Origin: a virus
DNA length: 42,774 bases
Virus record (IMG/VR): IMGVR_UViG_3300011116_000716
Coordinates: 1 to 42,774 of that record
Strand: one strand, 5' to 3'
Positions 14,266 to 20,452 of this stretch are shown here, in pieces. A model generated the notes under the pieces. That model worked only from the letters and a program-made list of their open reading frames with translations. It was not told the origin of the DNA and did not search any database. Position 1 is the first letter of the stretch. Every line of letters starts with the position of its first letter. The translations under genes and the position numbers were made by a program.

Positions 14266-14442
14266 ATGAAAAAGTTTTTAAAAAGAATGTGGCAATGTAA
14301 ATACATGCTATTTGCTTTCGCGATATTCTTACACCAAGACAATGAGATTGACAGAATTATTCCCGCTGTGTTTGTGGCGGCTTTTGGAGTTGACATCGGA
14401 ATGCGGGATTTGTTTGAAAAATACTTTGGAGAACGGAAATGA
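14266..14442 (+). CDS. Small protein with hydrophobic segment, 58 residues
   Basis: ATG 14266 after GGGGTGGGG. N-terminus basic (MKKFLKRMWQCKY) with moderately hydrophobic stretches (MLFAFAIFL and IIPAVFVAAFGVDIGM). It may be membrane-associated. No family recognised. Confidence 0.5.
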   Translation: MKKFLKRMWQCKYMLFAFAIFLHQDNEIDRIIPAVFVAAFGVDIGMRDLFEKYFGERK

Positions 14443-14480
14443 AACTCAAACAACTACTAGAACAAAGGAGGAGTAGATGA
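14439..14480 (+). CDS. 13-residue mini-ORF, truncated copy of a downstream gene start
   Basis: Reads MKLKQLLEQRRSR, starts by ATGA overlap and ends by overlapping the ATG of the HNH gene. Its first 27 bases match the start of the gene at 15046 at 26 of 27 positions. Its last codons are the ribosome binding site (AAGGAGGAG) of the HNH gene. It is probably a leftover of duplication or shuffling that now couples translation. Confidence 0.4.
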   Translation: MKLKQLLEQRRSR

Positions 14481-15043
14481 TATTAAAACCAGAAATATTA
14501 ACACACCCAAACATCCCAAAACCATTACACGGCTTAAATCCGAGAAGTATTATGGGGCAAGAGTGGTGGGACGAGCAAAGACAATTAGCTTATGCAAGAA
14601 ATGATTTCTGTTGTATAGCATGCGGCGTTTCAAAGCATGAAGCCAAGAAACATAAATGGTTAGAAGCCCATGAATTTTACAATATTGATTACAACACTGG
14701 TAGAGTGGAAATACAGTCCATAGAGCCATTATGTCACTACTGCCACAATTTTATTCACTCTGGCAGGATGAAAATGATTGTGGGCAAAGAAAAATCAGAA
14801 GAGGAAGTGATAGAAATTTTAGAGCATGGATTCAAAATTCTATCTGATAATAATTTAAAATGTTTCGAGCCGACATTGGATTTAGCAGAAGAGCTTGGGG
14901 CAGAAACTTTTGAGGTAGAATCCTATGATATTCCAAACGTCAGGATAGAATGGAAAAATTGGAAGCTAATTTTTAATAACCAAGAATTTGTGTCTAAGTT
15001 TGATAGCTTTGAAGATTGGAAAAAATTTTATGCTAGAGGGTAG
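14477..15043 (+). CDS. HNH endonuclease-like protein
   Basis: 188 residues. A zinc-supported HNH core lies at residues 44-96: C46/C49 (CCIACGVSK), H65 in LEAHEFYNIDY, E83, C86/C89 (PLCHYCHNFIHSG) with H90 and H94. The N-terminal part is basic. The C-terminal 90 residues are an acidic extension without a recognised domain. Phage HNH proteins act in packaging, homing or recombination. Its early-block position next to bet speaks for DNA metabolism. Catalysis is inferred from the motif only. Confidence 0.7.
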   Translation: MILKPEILTHPNIPKPLHGLNPRSIMGQEWWDEQRQLAYARNDFCCIACGVSKHEAKKHKWLEAHEFYNIDYNTGRVEIQSIEPLCHYCHNFIHSGRMKMIVGKEKSEEEVIEILEHGFKILSDNNLKCFEPTLDLAEELGAETFEVESYDIPNVRIEWKNWKLIFNNQEFVSKFDSFEDWKKFYARG

Positions 15044-15045
15044 AA

Positions 15046-15219
15046 ATGAAACTTAAACAACTACTAGAACAACTAAACCAATTAGCTAAGGAAAGACCAG
15101 AGGCTTTGGAGTTGGAGGTTTGCACTTCTGATTCTTGGGGATGGAAGAGTGTTGTTTCTATTGGTACCGATAAAGAGTTTTCTACTCAAAGTGAAATTGT
15201 TAAGCTTTACCCACATTAA
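15046..15219 (+). CDS. Hypothetical protein, 57 residues
   Basis: Begins MKLKQLLEQLNQLAKERPEA, with a mini-copy of this start at 14439. The second half is probably beta (LELEVCTSDSWGWKSVVSIG). The pattern of an N-terminal helix (MKVKELI-type) and then a short sheet is common among small phage proteins of unknown function. Two neighbours (15240, 15561) start in a similar way. Confidence 0.55.
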   Translation: MKLKQLLEQLNQLAKERPEALELEVCTSDSWGWKSVVSIGTDKEFSTQSEIVKLYPH

Positions 15220-15239
15220 CCAACAAACAATAATAGATT

Positions 15240-15557
15240 ATGAAAGTAAAGGAATTGTTAAACTTACCAAAAAGAGATTGGGATAAGGAAATAATCTACC
15301 ATTCAATTGCGGTGATTAATACTAAATGCAAACACGATTCTGGTTGGGGGATAATGGCGATAATCGGGTTAGATAAGAATCAAAAACCAATAGAGATAGC
15401 AGCTTATTGCGATGATATTCGTTGGGATTTCAACGGATTATCGTTTAGAAATGATATGTTTTATCCATCAGGAATAATTCATTTTTGGGGCAGAGAAGCT
15501 AAATTTAAGGTTGGAGCTTCTCTATCCTCAACTGACATAACGCTAATTAAAAGATAA
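15240..15557 (+). CDS. Hypothetical protein, 105 residues
   Basis: Begins MKVKELLNLPKRDWDKEIIY and continues with a probably beta-rich, aromatic sequence (DDIRWDFNGLSFRNDMFYPS). Its N-terminus resembles those at 15046 and 15561. No family recognised. No strong ribosome binding site is present. Confidence 0.55.
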   Translation: MKVKELLNLPKRDWDKEIIYHSIAVINTKCKHDSGWGIMAIIGLDKNQKPIEIAAYCDDIRWDFNGLSFRNDMFYPSGIIHFWGREAKFKVGASLSSTDITLIKR

Positions 15558-15560
15558 ATT

Positions 15561-15677
15561 ATGAAAGTAAAAGAACTAATAGCAAAGCTACAAGAGTTTG
15601 ATGGTAGCGCTAGTTTTTGGAAAGGTTTGTTTTTGGGTTATGTTGTGTCGGATGTGATTTTAACGTTTATTTCATGA
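15561..15677 (+). CDS. Tiny membrane-anchored protein, 38 residues
   Basis: MKVKELIAKLQEFDG is the usual start of a longer phage family, but here it runs straight into a hydrophobic segment (FWKGLFLGYVVSDVILTFIS). This looks like a truncated or rearranged family member. It overlaps the next gene by four bases. Confidence 0.4.
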   Translation: MKVKELIAKLQEFDGSASFWKGLFLGYVVSDVILTFIS

Positions 15678-16111
15678 AACTAGACTTCTCCAACAAAACC
15701 AAGCTCCAAAAAAACGCTCTAATAGGTGAGGGATATTTCTACCTACAAGAAGCTGCGGAGCTTGGAAAGAGCTTGGTGATCTCGGAAAAGAAAACGCTCA
15801 AACAACATAGGGGTTATTTCAGGTTAATTGATTTGCTTCTGCCTTATCTTAGTAAAAGTTATGGGGAAATTAACAATAAGGACGATGCTGATGATTTTAT
15901 CAGAATAGAGTCTGGTTATTTCAAGGTCGTGAAGACCAAGAATAAGAAAATCGTCTTACCAAGAAGCATTAAAACTGCTACTAAAGAAGATTTAATGAAA
16001 CTTATAAATAAGGCTTACGAAGCTTGTGAGTTTTATGATATTAAGAACTACGAGCTAACAAGTGCAGAGACGCAGGCGTTGGTGGAATATTTTAACAAAA
16101 AGGAGATTTAG
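15674..16111 (+). CDS. DUF1367/NinB-like phage protein
   Basis: 145 residues from ATG 15674 (ATGA overlap). The region LKQHRGYFRLIDLLLPYL (residues 43-60) and the later SIKTATKEDLMKLINKAYEA (about 101-120) recall the HR-F-L and K-S-I-S-F patterns of small phage recombination-associated proteins (DUF1367, NinB group). The match is partial. It lies near bet and ssb, which fits a recombination role. Confidence 0.45.
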   Translation: MKLDFSNKTKLQKNALIGEGYFYLQEAAELGKSLVISEKKTLKQHRGYFRLIDLLLPYLSKSYGEINNKDDADDFIRIESGYFKVVKTKNKKIVLPRSIKTATKEDLMKLINKAYEACEFYDIKNYELTSAETQALVEYFNKKEI

Positions 16112-16462
16112 ATGGTAGATTGCGTTTATTACGAAGAGCAAAATATAGATAAATCAAAAACGATTGATTTATTAGAAAGTTATTTTGGTAAAAATTTTAA
16201 ATATGATTTTAATGATAGCCAAAGAACTGGTGCAGCTCCTTATTTTCTAGAAGAAAAAGATGTGCTTAACCCAAACAAAGAAACTTACATCGCCCTAAAA
16301 AAAGCGGTCAAGGCTTTAGAATGGACTAGCTACAAACTAAACGGAGCGTTTTTACATTATAACAGCCTTCTTATGATTCTTGCGGCAATAACTGACTGCA
16401 TACCAGTTAGCACAATGGAAGAATGGGAATCTGACCCAAGAATAGCAATTATTAACAACTAA
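16112..16462 (+). CDS. Hypothetical protein, 116 residues
   Basis: Starts directly after the previous stop, with AAAGGAG in the upstream gene end. Mixed helix and sheet with a hydrophobic C-terminal helix (HYNSLLMILAAITDCIPVST). No family recognised. Confidence 0.55.
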   Translation: MVDCVYYEEQNIDKSKTIDLLESYFGKNFKYDFNDSQRTGAAPYFLEEKDVLNPNKETYIALKKAVKALEWTSYKLNGAFLHYNSLLMILAAITDCIPVSTMEEWESDPRIAIINN

Positions 16463-16483
16463 CTAAAAACAAAAAGCAATAAT

Positions 16484-16678
16484 ATGGATTTCTTTCAAGT
16501 TCTGACACTAATTTTTGTCACCCTTAAGCTAACTAACACAATAGACTGGTCTTGGTTCTGGGTATTATCTCCAATGCTACCAATGATTGTAATTTTCGGG
16601 TTATGGTTAGGGGCATTGATCCTTGGCGTATGCTTGGGTGGTAAGGTTAGAATAACTAAAATTAAAAAGGAGAAGTAA
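16484..16678 (+). CDS. Two-helix membrane protein, fragile-X-F type
   Basis: 64 residues with two hydrophobic segments around a WSWFWVLSP turn: FFQVLTLIFVTLKLT and PMLPMIVIFGLWLGALILGV. LTLIFVTLKL-IDWSWFWVLSP is typical of the small transmembrane 'fragile-X-F' proteins found in many phages and prophages, whose role is unknown. The tail is basic (KVRITKIKKEK). The stop abuts the ssb start. Confidence 0.65.
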   Translation: MDFFQVLTLIFVTLKLTNTIDWSWFWVLSPMLPMIVIFGLWLGALILGVCLGGKVRITKIKKEK

Positions 16679-17101
16679 ATGTCAGTAAATAAAGCAATTA
16701 TTCTTGGTTTCGTGGGAAATGAGCCAGAAATCAAACAAACAAAAAATGGTGATAATATTGCCAAGTTCTCAGTAGCAACTTCTGAGAGCTGGAAAGATAA
16801 ATCAACTGGCGAGAAAAAAGAAAAAACTGAATGGCACTCCGTGACTGCCTTTGGTAATCTTGCTAATGTTGTAGCTAACTATGTAAAGAAAGGCAGCAAG
16901 GTCTATGTTGAGGGATCTATCAAAACAGACAAATATACTGACAAAGACGGAATCGAAAAGTATGCGACAAAGATTATCGTACAAGGCTTCAACTCAACTA
17001 TTCAATTGCTTGATAGCAAGAAAGAAGAAGGAATATCGCAACATTCGGTTGACAAGGGTAATGCTTATGTGGCGGACGATTCTACTGAAGAGCCCTTCTA
17101 A
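16679..17101 (+). CDS. ssb: Single-stranded DNA-binding protein
   Basis: 140 residues with the OB-fold signatures of bacterial SSB: N-K-A-I-I-L-G-F-V-G-N-E-P (4-16), FSVATSESWKD (31-41), KTEWHSVTAFG (49-59), and KKGSKVYVEGSIKTDKYTDK (69-88). The C-terminal tail DDSTEEPF resembles the acidic tip of host SSB that recruits repair proteins. It protects single strands in replication and works with Bet in annealing. Confidence 0.95.
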   Translation: MSVNKAIILGFVGNEPEIKQTKNGDNIAKFSVATSESWKDKSTGEKKEKTEWHSVTAFGNLANVVANYVKKGSKVYVEGSIKTDKYTDKDGIEKYATKIIVQGFNSTIQLLDSKKEEGISQHSVDKGNAYVADDSTEEPF

Positions 17102-17107
17102 AAAATA

Positions 17108-17193
17108 GGAAGAGTAGCAAAGTGGACAAATGCAGGGGACTGTAAATCCTCCGTCGTAAGGCTTCGTAGGTTCGAATCCTACCTCTTCCACCA
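17108..17193 (+). tRNA. tRNA-Tyr (anticodon GTA)
   Basis: Acceptor stem GGAAGAG (17108-17114) pairs with CTCTTCC (17183-17189), followed by A and an encoded CCA (17191-17193). Anticodon loop CTGTAAA gives GTA within stem GGGGA/TCCTC. T-arm GTAGG-TTCGAAT-CCTAC. A 14-base variable arm makes it a class II tRNA, as bacterial tRNA-Tyr is. It is the only complete tRNA in the genome and lies between ssb and a small gene. Confidence 0.93.
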
Positions 17194-17204
17194 ATTAAAA
17201 CAAA

Positions 17205-17381
17205 ATGGAAAAAATAGAAAAATATAAAGATAAACTAGGCCGCACAATCACTGTCACCCATGATTCTTACAACGTGAGAATCAAGATTGATGACAAGAAG
17301 GTTGAGGAGATAGTCACTAAAAACACTTTCTACCAGAGAATGGAGAGAGGCAAATGGGAGCCGATGAGTAATGGAAAATAA
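17205..17381 (+). CDS. Hypothetical protein, 58 residues
   Basis: Starts 11 bases after the tRNA. Basic and beta-rich (GRTITVTHDSYNVRIKIDDK). No family recognised. It overlaps the next gene by 11 bases. No clear ribosome binding site is present. Confidence 0.5.
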   Translation: MEKIEKYKDKLGRTITVTHDSYNVRIKIDDKKVEEIVTKNTFYQRMERGKWEPMSNGK

Positions 17382-17679
17382 AAAACTAGCCGCTTGGCAA
17401 AAAGCAACTAACAACCTTGCTCAAGAGTTTTGCAATAAATACTTTGATGGGGCTGAAGATTGGCGTTGGACAGGTGATGATATTGGTGATAATCTTGAGG
17501 TAGGTGATTATTTCTTTGGGTTAAGTAGAATTGTTGAAGCATTAGAAATAAACTCCACCCACAAGCTTCTAATTCAGTTTTACGATTACGAAATGGAGTG
17601 CTACCATGATAAAAGTTTGCCAAGATATAATTTTAAAACTTGGGTAAGGTATTTTGCGGGGTTTAATGGTAAAGAATAA
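17371..17679 (+). CDS. Hypothetical protein, 102 residues
   Basis: Acidic and aromatic-rich (WRWTGDDIGDNLEVGDYFFG). The pattern W-x5-G-D-x-LE-x-GD-Y/F-x4-L/R resembles part of the product of 20447-20818 (NDLEDGDFWAYDLETILEAL), so the two may be distant paralogs. Function unknown. Confidence 0.55.
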   Translation: MENKKLAAWQKATNNLAQEFCNKYFDGAEDWRWTGDDIGDNLEVGDYFFGLSRIVEALEINSTHKLLIQFYDYEMECYHDKSLPRYNFKTWVRYFAGFNGKE

Positions 17680-18244
17680 CGAGCAGAAATTTATTGATTT
17701 AAAAGACTTAGATAAATTAGTGCCGCACTACTGGCGAGACAGAATCAATTTATTGGTCAATAAAGACGTTCCCAAACAACCAAAAACTGCTGACGATTCT
17801 TTAATCACTAAATTTGCGGCATTTAATGAAACTGATATACAGCAGAATTTTTACAAATCATTTAATGCAACAGCTTCGGAGATAAAACTAAAAAGTAAAT
17901 TTAGTGAACTTGAGTTTGTTCAAAATGATAATGGAGACACTGCTGGCGGTAGTCTGACTCAAATCCAGCGGATGGTGCTTTATAAAAGAAAGAAAGCGGA
18001 AGGTTCTCGGAAAGGCTTTCCCGATTGTTCGATGCTATTGTTTAACCAATCTCTCAATTTAAGAGATACCGTATTTTGTGAAGTAAAGAAGATTAGCGCA
18101 CCAAGCTCAATTAATATCAGAGAAGAACAGCTAGAATGGTTCTTAAAATTGAACGGCATGGGTTTTCAATCATACATAACTAACAATCCGATTTTCTTTA
18201 GAGATAAAGTCTTAGGAGAGATCAAAAACTTTTTTAAACAATAA
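17666..18244 (+). CDS. VRR-NUC domain nuclease
   Basis: 192 residues from ATG 17666 (GGGG site 4 bases upstream; a TTG at 17654 would be an alternative). The C-terminal half carries the VRR-NUC pattern: KKAEGSRKGFPDCSMLL (metal-binding D), then VFCEVKKISAPSS (E-x-K) and EEQLEWFLKLNGMGFQSYI (Q and hydrophobic helix). This PD-(D/E)XK subfamily includes Holliday-junction and flap nucleases and is frequent in phage replication modules. The first 100 residues have no recognised domain. Confidence 0.8.
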   Translation: MVKNNEQKFIDLKDLDKLVPHYWRDRINLLVNKDVPKQPKTADDSLITKFAAFNETDIQQNFYKSFNATASEIKLKSKFSELEFVQNDNGDTAGGSLTQIQRMVLYKRKKAEGSRKGFPDCSMLLFNQSLNLRDTVFCEVKKISAPSSINIREEQLEWFLKLNGMGFQSYITNNPIFFRDKVLGEIKNFFKQ

Positions 18245-18245
18245 A

Positions 18246-18623
18246 ATGAAAACGCTTAAATTCATCATCTATTACCTACAAGAACTTGTCATACAATGTA
18301 CATACAATGTAAAGCTTTTAGGTCAGAAAACACGCTATGGATTTAACGAACAAGAAATCTACGGACTCAACAACACCATAGCTGACTTCATTCTACCGAG
18401 ACTAAAAGCCTTTAAAGAAAATGCTTCTGATGGACATTTCGCAACTAAAGAAGGGCAAAGAGAATTAAGGGCAATGATTTGGAGTTTTGAGAATTTTTTG
18501 GAAGTTAGGGCTTTTATGGAAAACGGGGAGTTAAATAAAACAAAATACAATGCTCACCAAAGAAAACTTGCTAAAGGTTTCGCCTTATTTGGCGCACGTT
18601 ATCAGGATTTATTTATTTTTTAA
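18246..18623 (+). CDS. Hypothetical phage protein, 125 residues
   Basis: Basic and helical. GLNNTIADFILPRLKAFKEN (about residues 40-59) is a segment seen in many unrelated phages in small proteins of unknown function. The codons for VIQCTYNVK contain an exact 11-base tandem repeat (18290-18311) that may be a regulatory site. Confidence 0.6.
   Translation: MKTLKFIIYYLQELVIQCTYNVKLLGQKTRYGFNEQEIYGLNNTIADFILPRLKAFKENASDGHFATKEGQRELRAMIWSFENFLEVRAFMENGELNKTKYNAHQRKLAKGFALFGARYQDLFIF
18290..18311. repeat. Tandem 11-base direct repeat CATACAATGTA
   Basis: CATACAATGTA is repeated exactly without a gap at 18290-18300 and 18301-18311, inside a coding sequence. The period is one helical turn. It contains the 12 bases shared with the divergent region (4474-4485). 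It may be a regulator-binding site about 350 bases upstream of the ribbon-helix-helix gene. Confidence 0.45.
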
Positions 18624-18632
18624 TTTAGGGTG

Positions 18633-18660
18633 TTGACAATTAATTTCATACATATTTAAT
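18633..18660 (+). promoter_or_regulatory. Strong promoter of the ribbon-helix-helix gene, leaderless transcript
   Basis: Perfect -35 TTGACA (18633-18638), a 16-base spacer and -10 TTTAAT (18655-18660, 5 of 6). The start point expected about 7 bases downstream coincides with the ATG at 18668. No Shine-Dalgarno sequence precedes that ATG. Confidence 0.7.
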
Positions 18661-18665
18661 ACATA
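18648..18665. promoter_or_regulatory. Two ATACATA half-sites, 11 bases apart, in the regulator promoter
   Basis: ATACATA at 18648-18654 and 18659-18665, in direct orientation with 11-base spacing. They flank the -10 element of the promoter. Arc-type ribbon-helix-helix dimers bind half-sites about one turn apart, so autoregulation is likely. This is inference. Confidence 0.5.
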
Positions 18666-18667
18666 CC

Positions 18668-18823
18668 ATGACAAACAACAAAATTCGCTTAAGCATTATT
18701 ATTGGACAAAATCTAAATAATAAGATTGTTGAGTGTAGAAAAGAACGCGTTTTGAATATTTCCGAAATATGTCGCAAGGCAATTGAGCGGGAGTTAAAAA
18801 AACTTAAAAAGAATACCCCATAG
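18668..18823 (+). CDS. Ribbon-helix-helix transcription regulator (Arc/CopG type)
   Basis: 51 residues. An N-terminal strand with alternating residues (KIRLSIIIG, residues 5-13) would insert into the DNA major groove as a dimer. Helix A (QNLNNKIVECRKERV) and helix B (SEICRKAIERELKKLKK) complete the fold. Length and pattern fit Arc, Mnt and CopG. The ATG lies at the predicted transcription start, so the mRNA is probably leaderless, as is lambda cI from PRM. Likely a repressor of phage promoters bearing ATACATA half-sites and of its own gene. P22 also uses ribbon-helix-helix repressors in its immunity-I region. Confidence 0.75.
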   Translation: MTNNKIRLSIIIGQNLNNKIVECRKERVLNISEICRKAIERELKKLKKNTP

Positions 18824-18866
18824 CTCAATAAAAAACTTCTTAGGAAAAATTTTTAGGGGCGGGTTA

Positions 18867-19095
18867 TGGGGGAAAGCCCCACAAGTTATTTTATCCTTTT
18901 TTTAAGTGATGGAATTTTAGGGCTTGTGGGGTTGATATTTTAGTTGAAGGCATCGAGTCCTTATTAACTTAAGGGAATTTTATTTTACTCGGTGTCTTCT
19001 GCTAAAATATTTTCATGACAGAATAAAGCGTGGGTGTCACATTAATGATGCAGGGGGCATAAGACTGTCCTTAAAGCGAGCTTTGTTCTGTCTTG
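18867..19095 (+). ncRNA. Second candidate structured RNA, three consecutive helices
   Basis: The gene-free gap 18824-19119 folds into long helices. AGCCCCACAAG (18875-18885) pairs with 18923-18933 over 11 bp, and its CCCCA can instead pair with TGGGG at 18867-18871 in a local hairpin. 18935-18943 pairs with 19002-19010 (9 bp), stacked through one wobble and one mismatch on 18946-18958/18987-18999 (13 bp). 19017-19029 pairs with 19080-19092 (13 bp). Small inner hairpins lie at 18959-18974 and 19048-19060. Such long complementarities without coding potential argue for a functional RNA. The strand is assumed from the neighbours. Shared CCCC partners suggest an alternative fold. Confidence 0.6.
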
Positions 19096-19119
19096 TGAGT
19101 ATTTAATAAATGAGGGGAT

Positions 19120-19359
19120 ATGACAGAAAATGAATGTATTGAGCAAATAAGAGATAATGTTAATAAGCATGATCCCTACTCAATGTTTGGCGGCGACATT
19201 AATGGAAATAGAATTATAATTGACGGAGAGGGCGACATTGACAGAGTCAAGAGAATTTTTTGGGATCAAATCATGCGATATTTACCAAATAGTTTTGTGG
19301 CCTCCACGATAGAACCTTTGCATGCGGGTGTAAATTCTGTTTTAATAGCCAAAAAGTAA
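19120..19359 (+). CDS. Hypothetical protein, 79 residues
   Basis: Ribosome binding site GAGGGG before ATG 19120. Acidic N-terminal part (MTENECIEQIRDNVNKHDPY) and a strand-rich core (NRIIIDGEGDIDRVKRIFWD). No family recognised. It lies directly after the structured RNA. Confidence 0.55.
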   Translation: MTENECIEQIRDNVNKHDPYSMFGGDINGNRIIIDGEGDIDRVKRIFWDQIMRYLPNSFVASTIEPLHAGVNSVLIAKK

Positions 19360-19360
19360 A

Positions 19361-19495
19361 ATGAAACACCTACTAATCCTACTACTAACCTCTTCCTGCT
19401 GGGCTTTTACAGGAACTGATGGAGAGGATATTTGTAAATTTACTATGAGTGCTAAGTGTGGGAATTATCGGTTAGTAAAAATTGAGGGTAAATAA
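19361..19495 (+). CDS. Exported micro-protein, 44 residues, possible lipoprotein
   Basis: N-terminal signal-like segment MKHLLILLLTSSCWA. LTSSC is an imperfect lipobox; alternatively a signal peptidase I site follows CWA. About 25-29 residues remain (with C25 and C33, a possible disulfide) and end in EGK, encoded by the ribosome binding site of the next gene. An early phage lipoprotein at the envelope could act in superinfection exclusion. That role is inference. Confidence 0.5.
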   Translation: MKHLLILLLTSSCWAFTGTDGEDICKFTMSAKCGNYRLVKIEGK

Positions 19496-19596
19496 TGTTA
19501 AGATTTTGGTGCTGGCATAAATGGACTATGCCAAACAAAGAAGGAGCTTTGCAAACCTGCATTAAATGCGGGAAGCGGAGAAGGTTCTTTTTATAA
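19495..19596 (+). CDS. Mini zinc-finger protein, 33 residues
   Basis: MLRFWCWHKW at the start and CIKCGKRRRFF at the end give a C6, H8, C22, C25 zinc site and a basic tail. This is the layout of a very small zinc-ribbon protein found in many phages. It starts by TAATG overlap with GAGGGT as ribosome binding site. Function unknown. Confidence 0.5.
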   Translation: MLRFWCWHKWTMPNKEGALQTCIKCGKRRRFFL

Positions 19597-19604
19597 TTAA
19601 AACT

Positions 19605-19622
19605 GAGGGTAAGTAAATGAAA
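19605..19622 (+). repeat. Second type of gene-junction repeat, copy 1
   Basis: GAGGGTAAGTAAATGAAA is identical at 20435-20452. It comprises ribosome binding site, spacer and start codon. Related, less exact versions precede the genes at 19495 and 20261. Confidence 0.6.
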
Positions 19623-20246
19623 GGAAAAATATTTAACGCACAAGAAGTGCAAGCGATACTAAACGGATCAAAAGTGATGTTTAGGGAGGTGATTAAGCCT
19701 TACCCGCATTTAAAAAATGAAGCAATTAGCAGCGTTTGTTTCTTAGAAAAACAAAGCGTTGCAAGGTTTAATTTCTATTCAGAAAAAAGCGAAGAAACTA
19801 TAATTTCTTTTAAATCCCCCTACCAAGTAGGACAAAAGATTTTTTGCAAGGAGAGTTTTTGGCAATTTGGCGGTTATGATGGCGGAAGCGATGGAGATGA
19901 GGCGAGATTCATTGGAAGCAATAAAATCACTTTTTGCCCAGAAGAAGCAGCTAAAACACAAACACTTTGCAAAGCTTGGAAAAGGCGACCAGCCCAACAC
20001 ATGAAGCAAGAACACTCACGCCTATTCCCAAGAATAAAAAGCGTGAAAGTGGAGAGGTTGCAAGATATAAGTGAGGGGGATGCGGTTAAAGAAGGGTTTT
20101 TAAATGATAATTTTGGAGATCGTGCTGAACAACCTCCTTCAATGAAGTTCAGAGATTATTGGAACGCAACCCACAAAAAACCAAAAGAGAAGTTTGAGGC
20201 TAATCCGTGGGTTTGGGTTGTGAATTTTGAGGTTGTTAAAAATTAG
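19617..20246 (+). CDS. ASCH-domain phage protein
   Basis: 209 residues. The family pattern is clear in order: FNAQEVQAILNGSKVMFREVIKP at the N-terminus, PYQVGQKIFCKESFW (about 68-82), WKRRPAQHMKQEHSRLFPRI, VERLQDISEGDAVKEGF, and the end FEANPWVWVVNFEVV. Such ASCH-like proteins are common in phages and are thought to bind RNA or modified nucleosides. A catalytic role in this one is not shown. Here the usual TRR after the N-terminal motif reads MFRE. Confidence 0.78.
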   Translation: MKGKIFNAQEVQAILNGSKVMFREVIKPYPHLKNEAISSVCFLEKQSVARFNFYSEKSEETIISFKSPYQVGQKIFCKESFWQFGGYDGGSDGDEARFIGSNKITFCPEEAAKTQTLCKAWKRRPAQHMKQEHSRLFPRIKSVKVERLQDISEGDAVKEGFLNDNFGDRAEQPPSMKFRDYWNATHKKPKEKFEANPWVWVVNFEVVKN

Positions 20247-20260
20247 ATTGAGGATAAGTA

Positions 20261-20446
20261 ATGAAAAAGGATAGAAGATTAGTGCTATTGGAAGACATCC
20301 CTACGAAAGATCTTGCATCACTAGCAAATAATTGGCTTAACGAAATCGATGTTTTAAAAACTCTTGTTGCGGCCAGCGCTATTAGGTTAGGGAAAAGGCC
20401 GAAGGATGTTTTGGAAAATGGATTTAGATTTGAGGAGGGTAAGTAA
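20261..20446 (+). CDS. Hypothetical protein, 61 residues
   Basis: Preceded by GAGGAT. Helical, with basic segments (AIRLGKRPKDVLENG). It ends FEEGK because the next gene's ribosome binding site is encoded in frame. No family recognised. Confidence 0.55.
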   Translation: MKKDRRLVLLEDIPTKDLASLANNWLNEIDVLKTLVAASAIRLGKRPKDVLENGFRFEEGK

Positions 20447-20452
20447 ATGAAA
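20435..20452 (+). repeat. Second type of gene-junction repeat, copy 2
   Basis: Identical over 18 bases to 19605-19622. Here the upstream gene reads through GAG GGT AAG and stops, so the repeat encodes its last residues and the start of the next gene. Confidence 0.6.

Noticed and set aside
17108-17193. tRNA-Tyr as an attachment site
   Set aside because: No second copy of the tRNA end, no flanking direct repeat and no integrase were found. It is more simply a phage-carried tRNA.
16994-17194. Minus-strand frame containing VGFEPTK
   Set aside because: This peptide is the well-known antisense translation of a tRNA T-arm and acceptor, here tRNA-Tyr. Not a gene.
18886-18903. T-run after the GGGG/CCCC hairpin as an intrinsic terminator
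   Set aside because: The T-run begins too far from the stem and is enclosed by the longer 11-bp helix, so it does not have terminator geometry.
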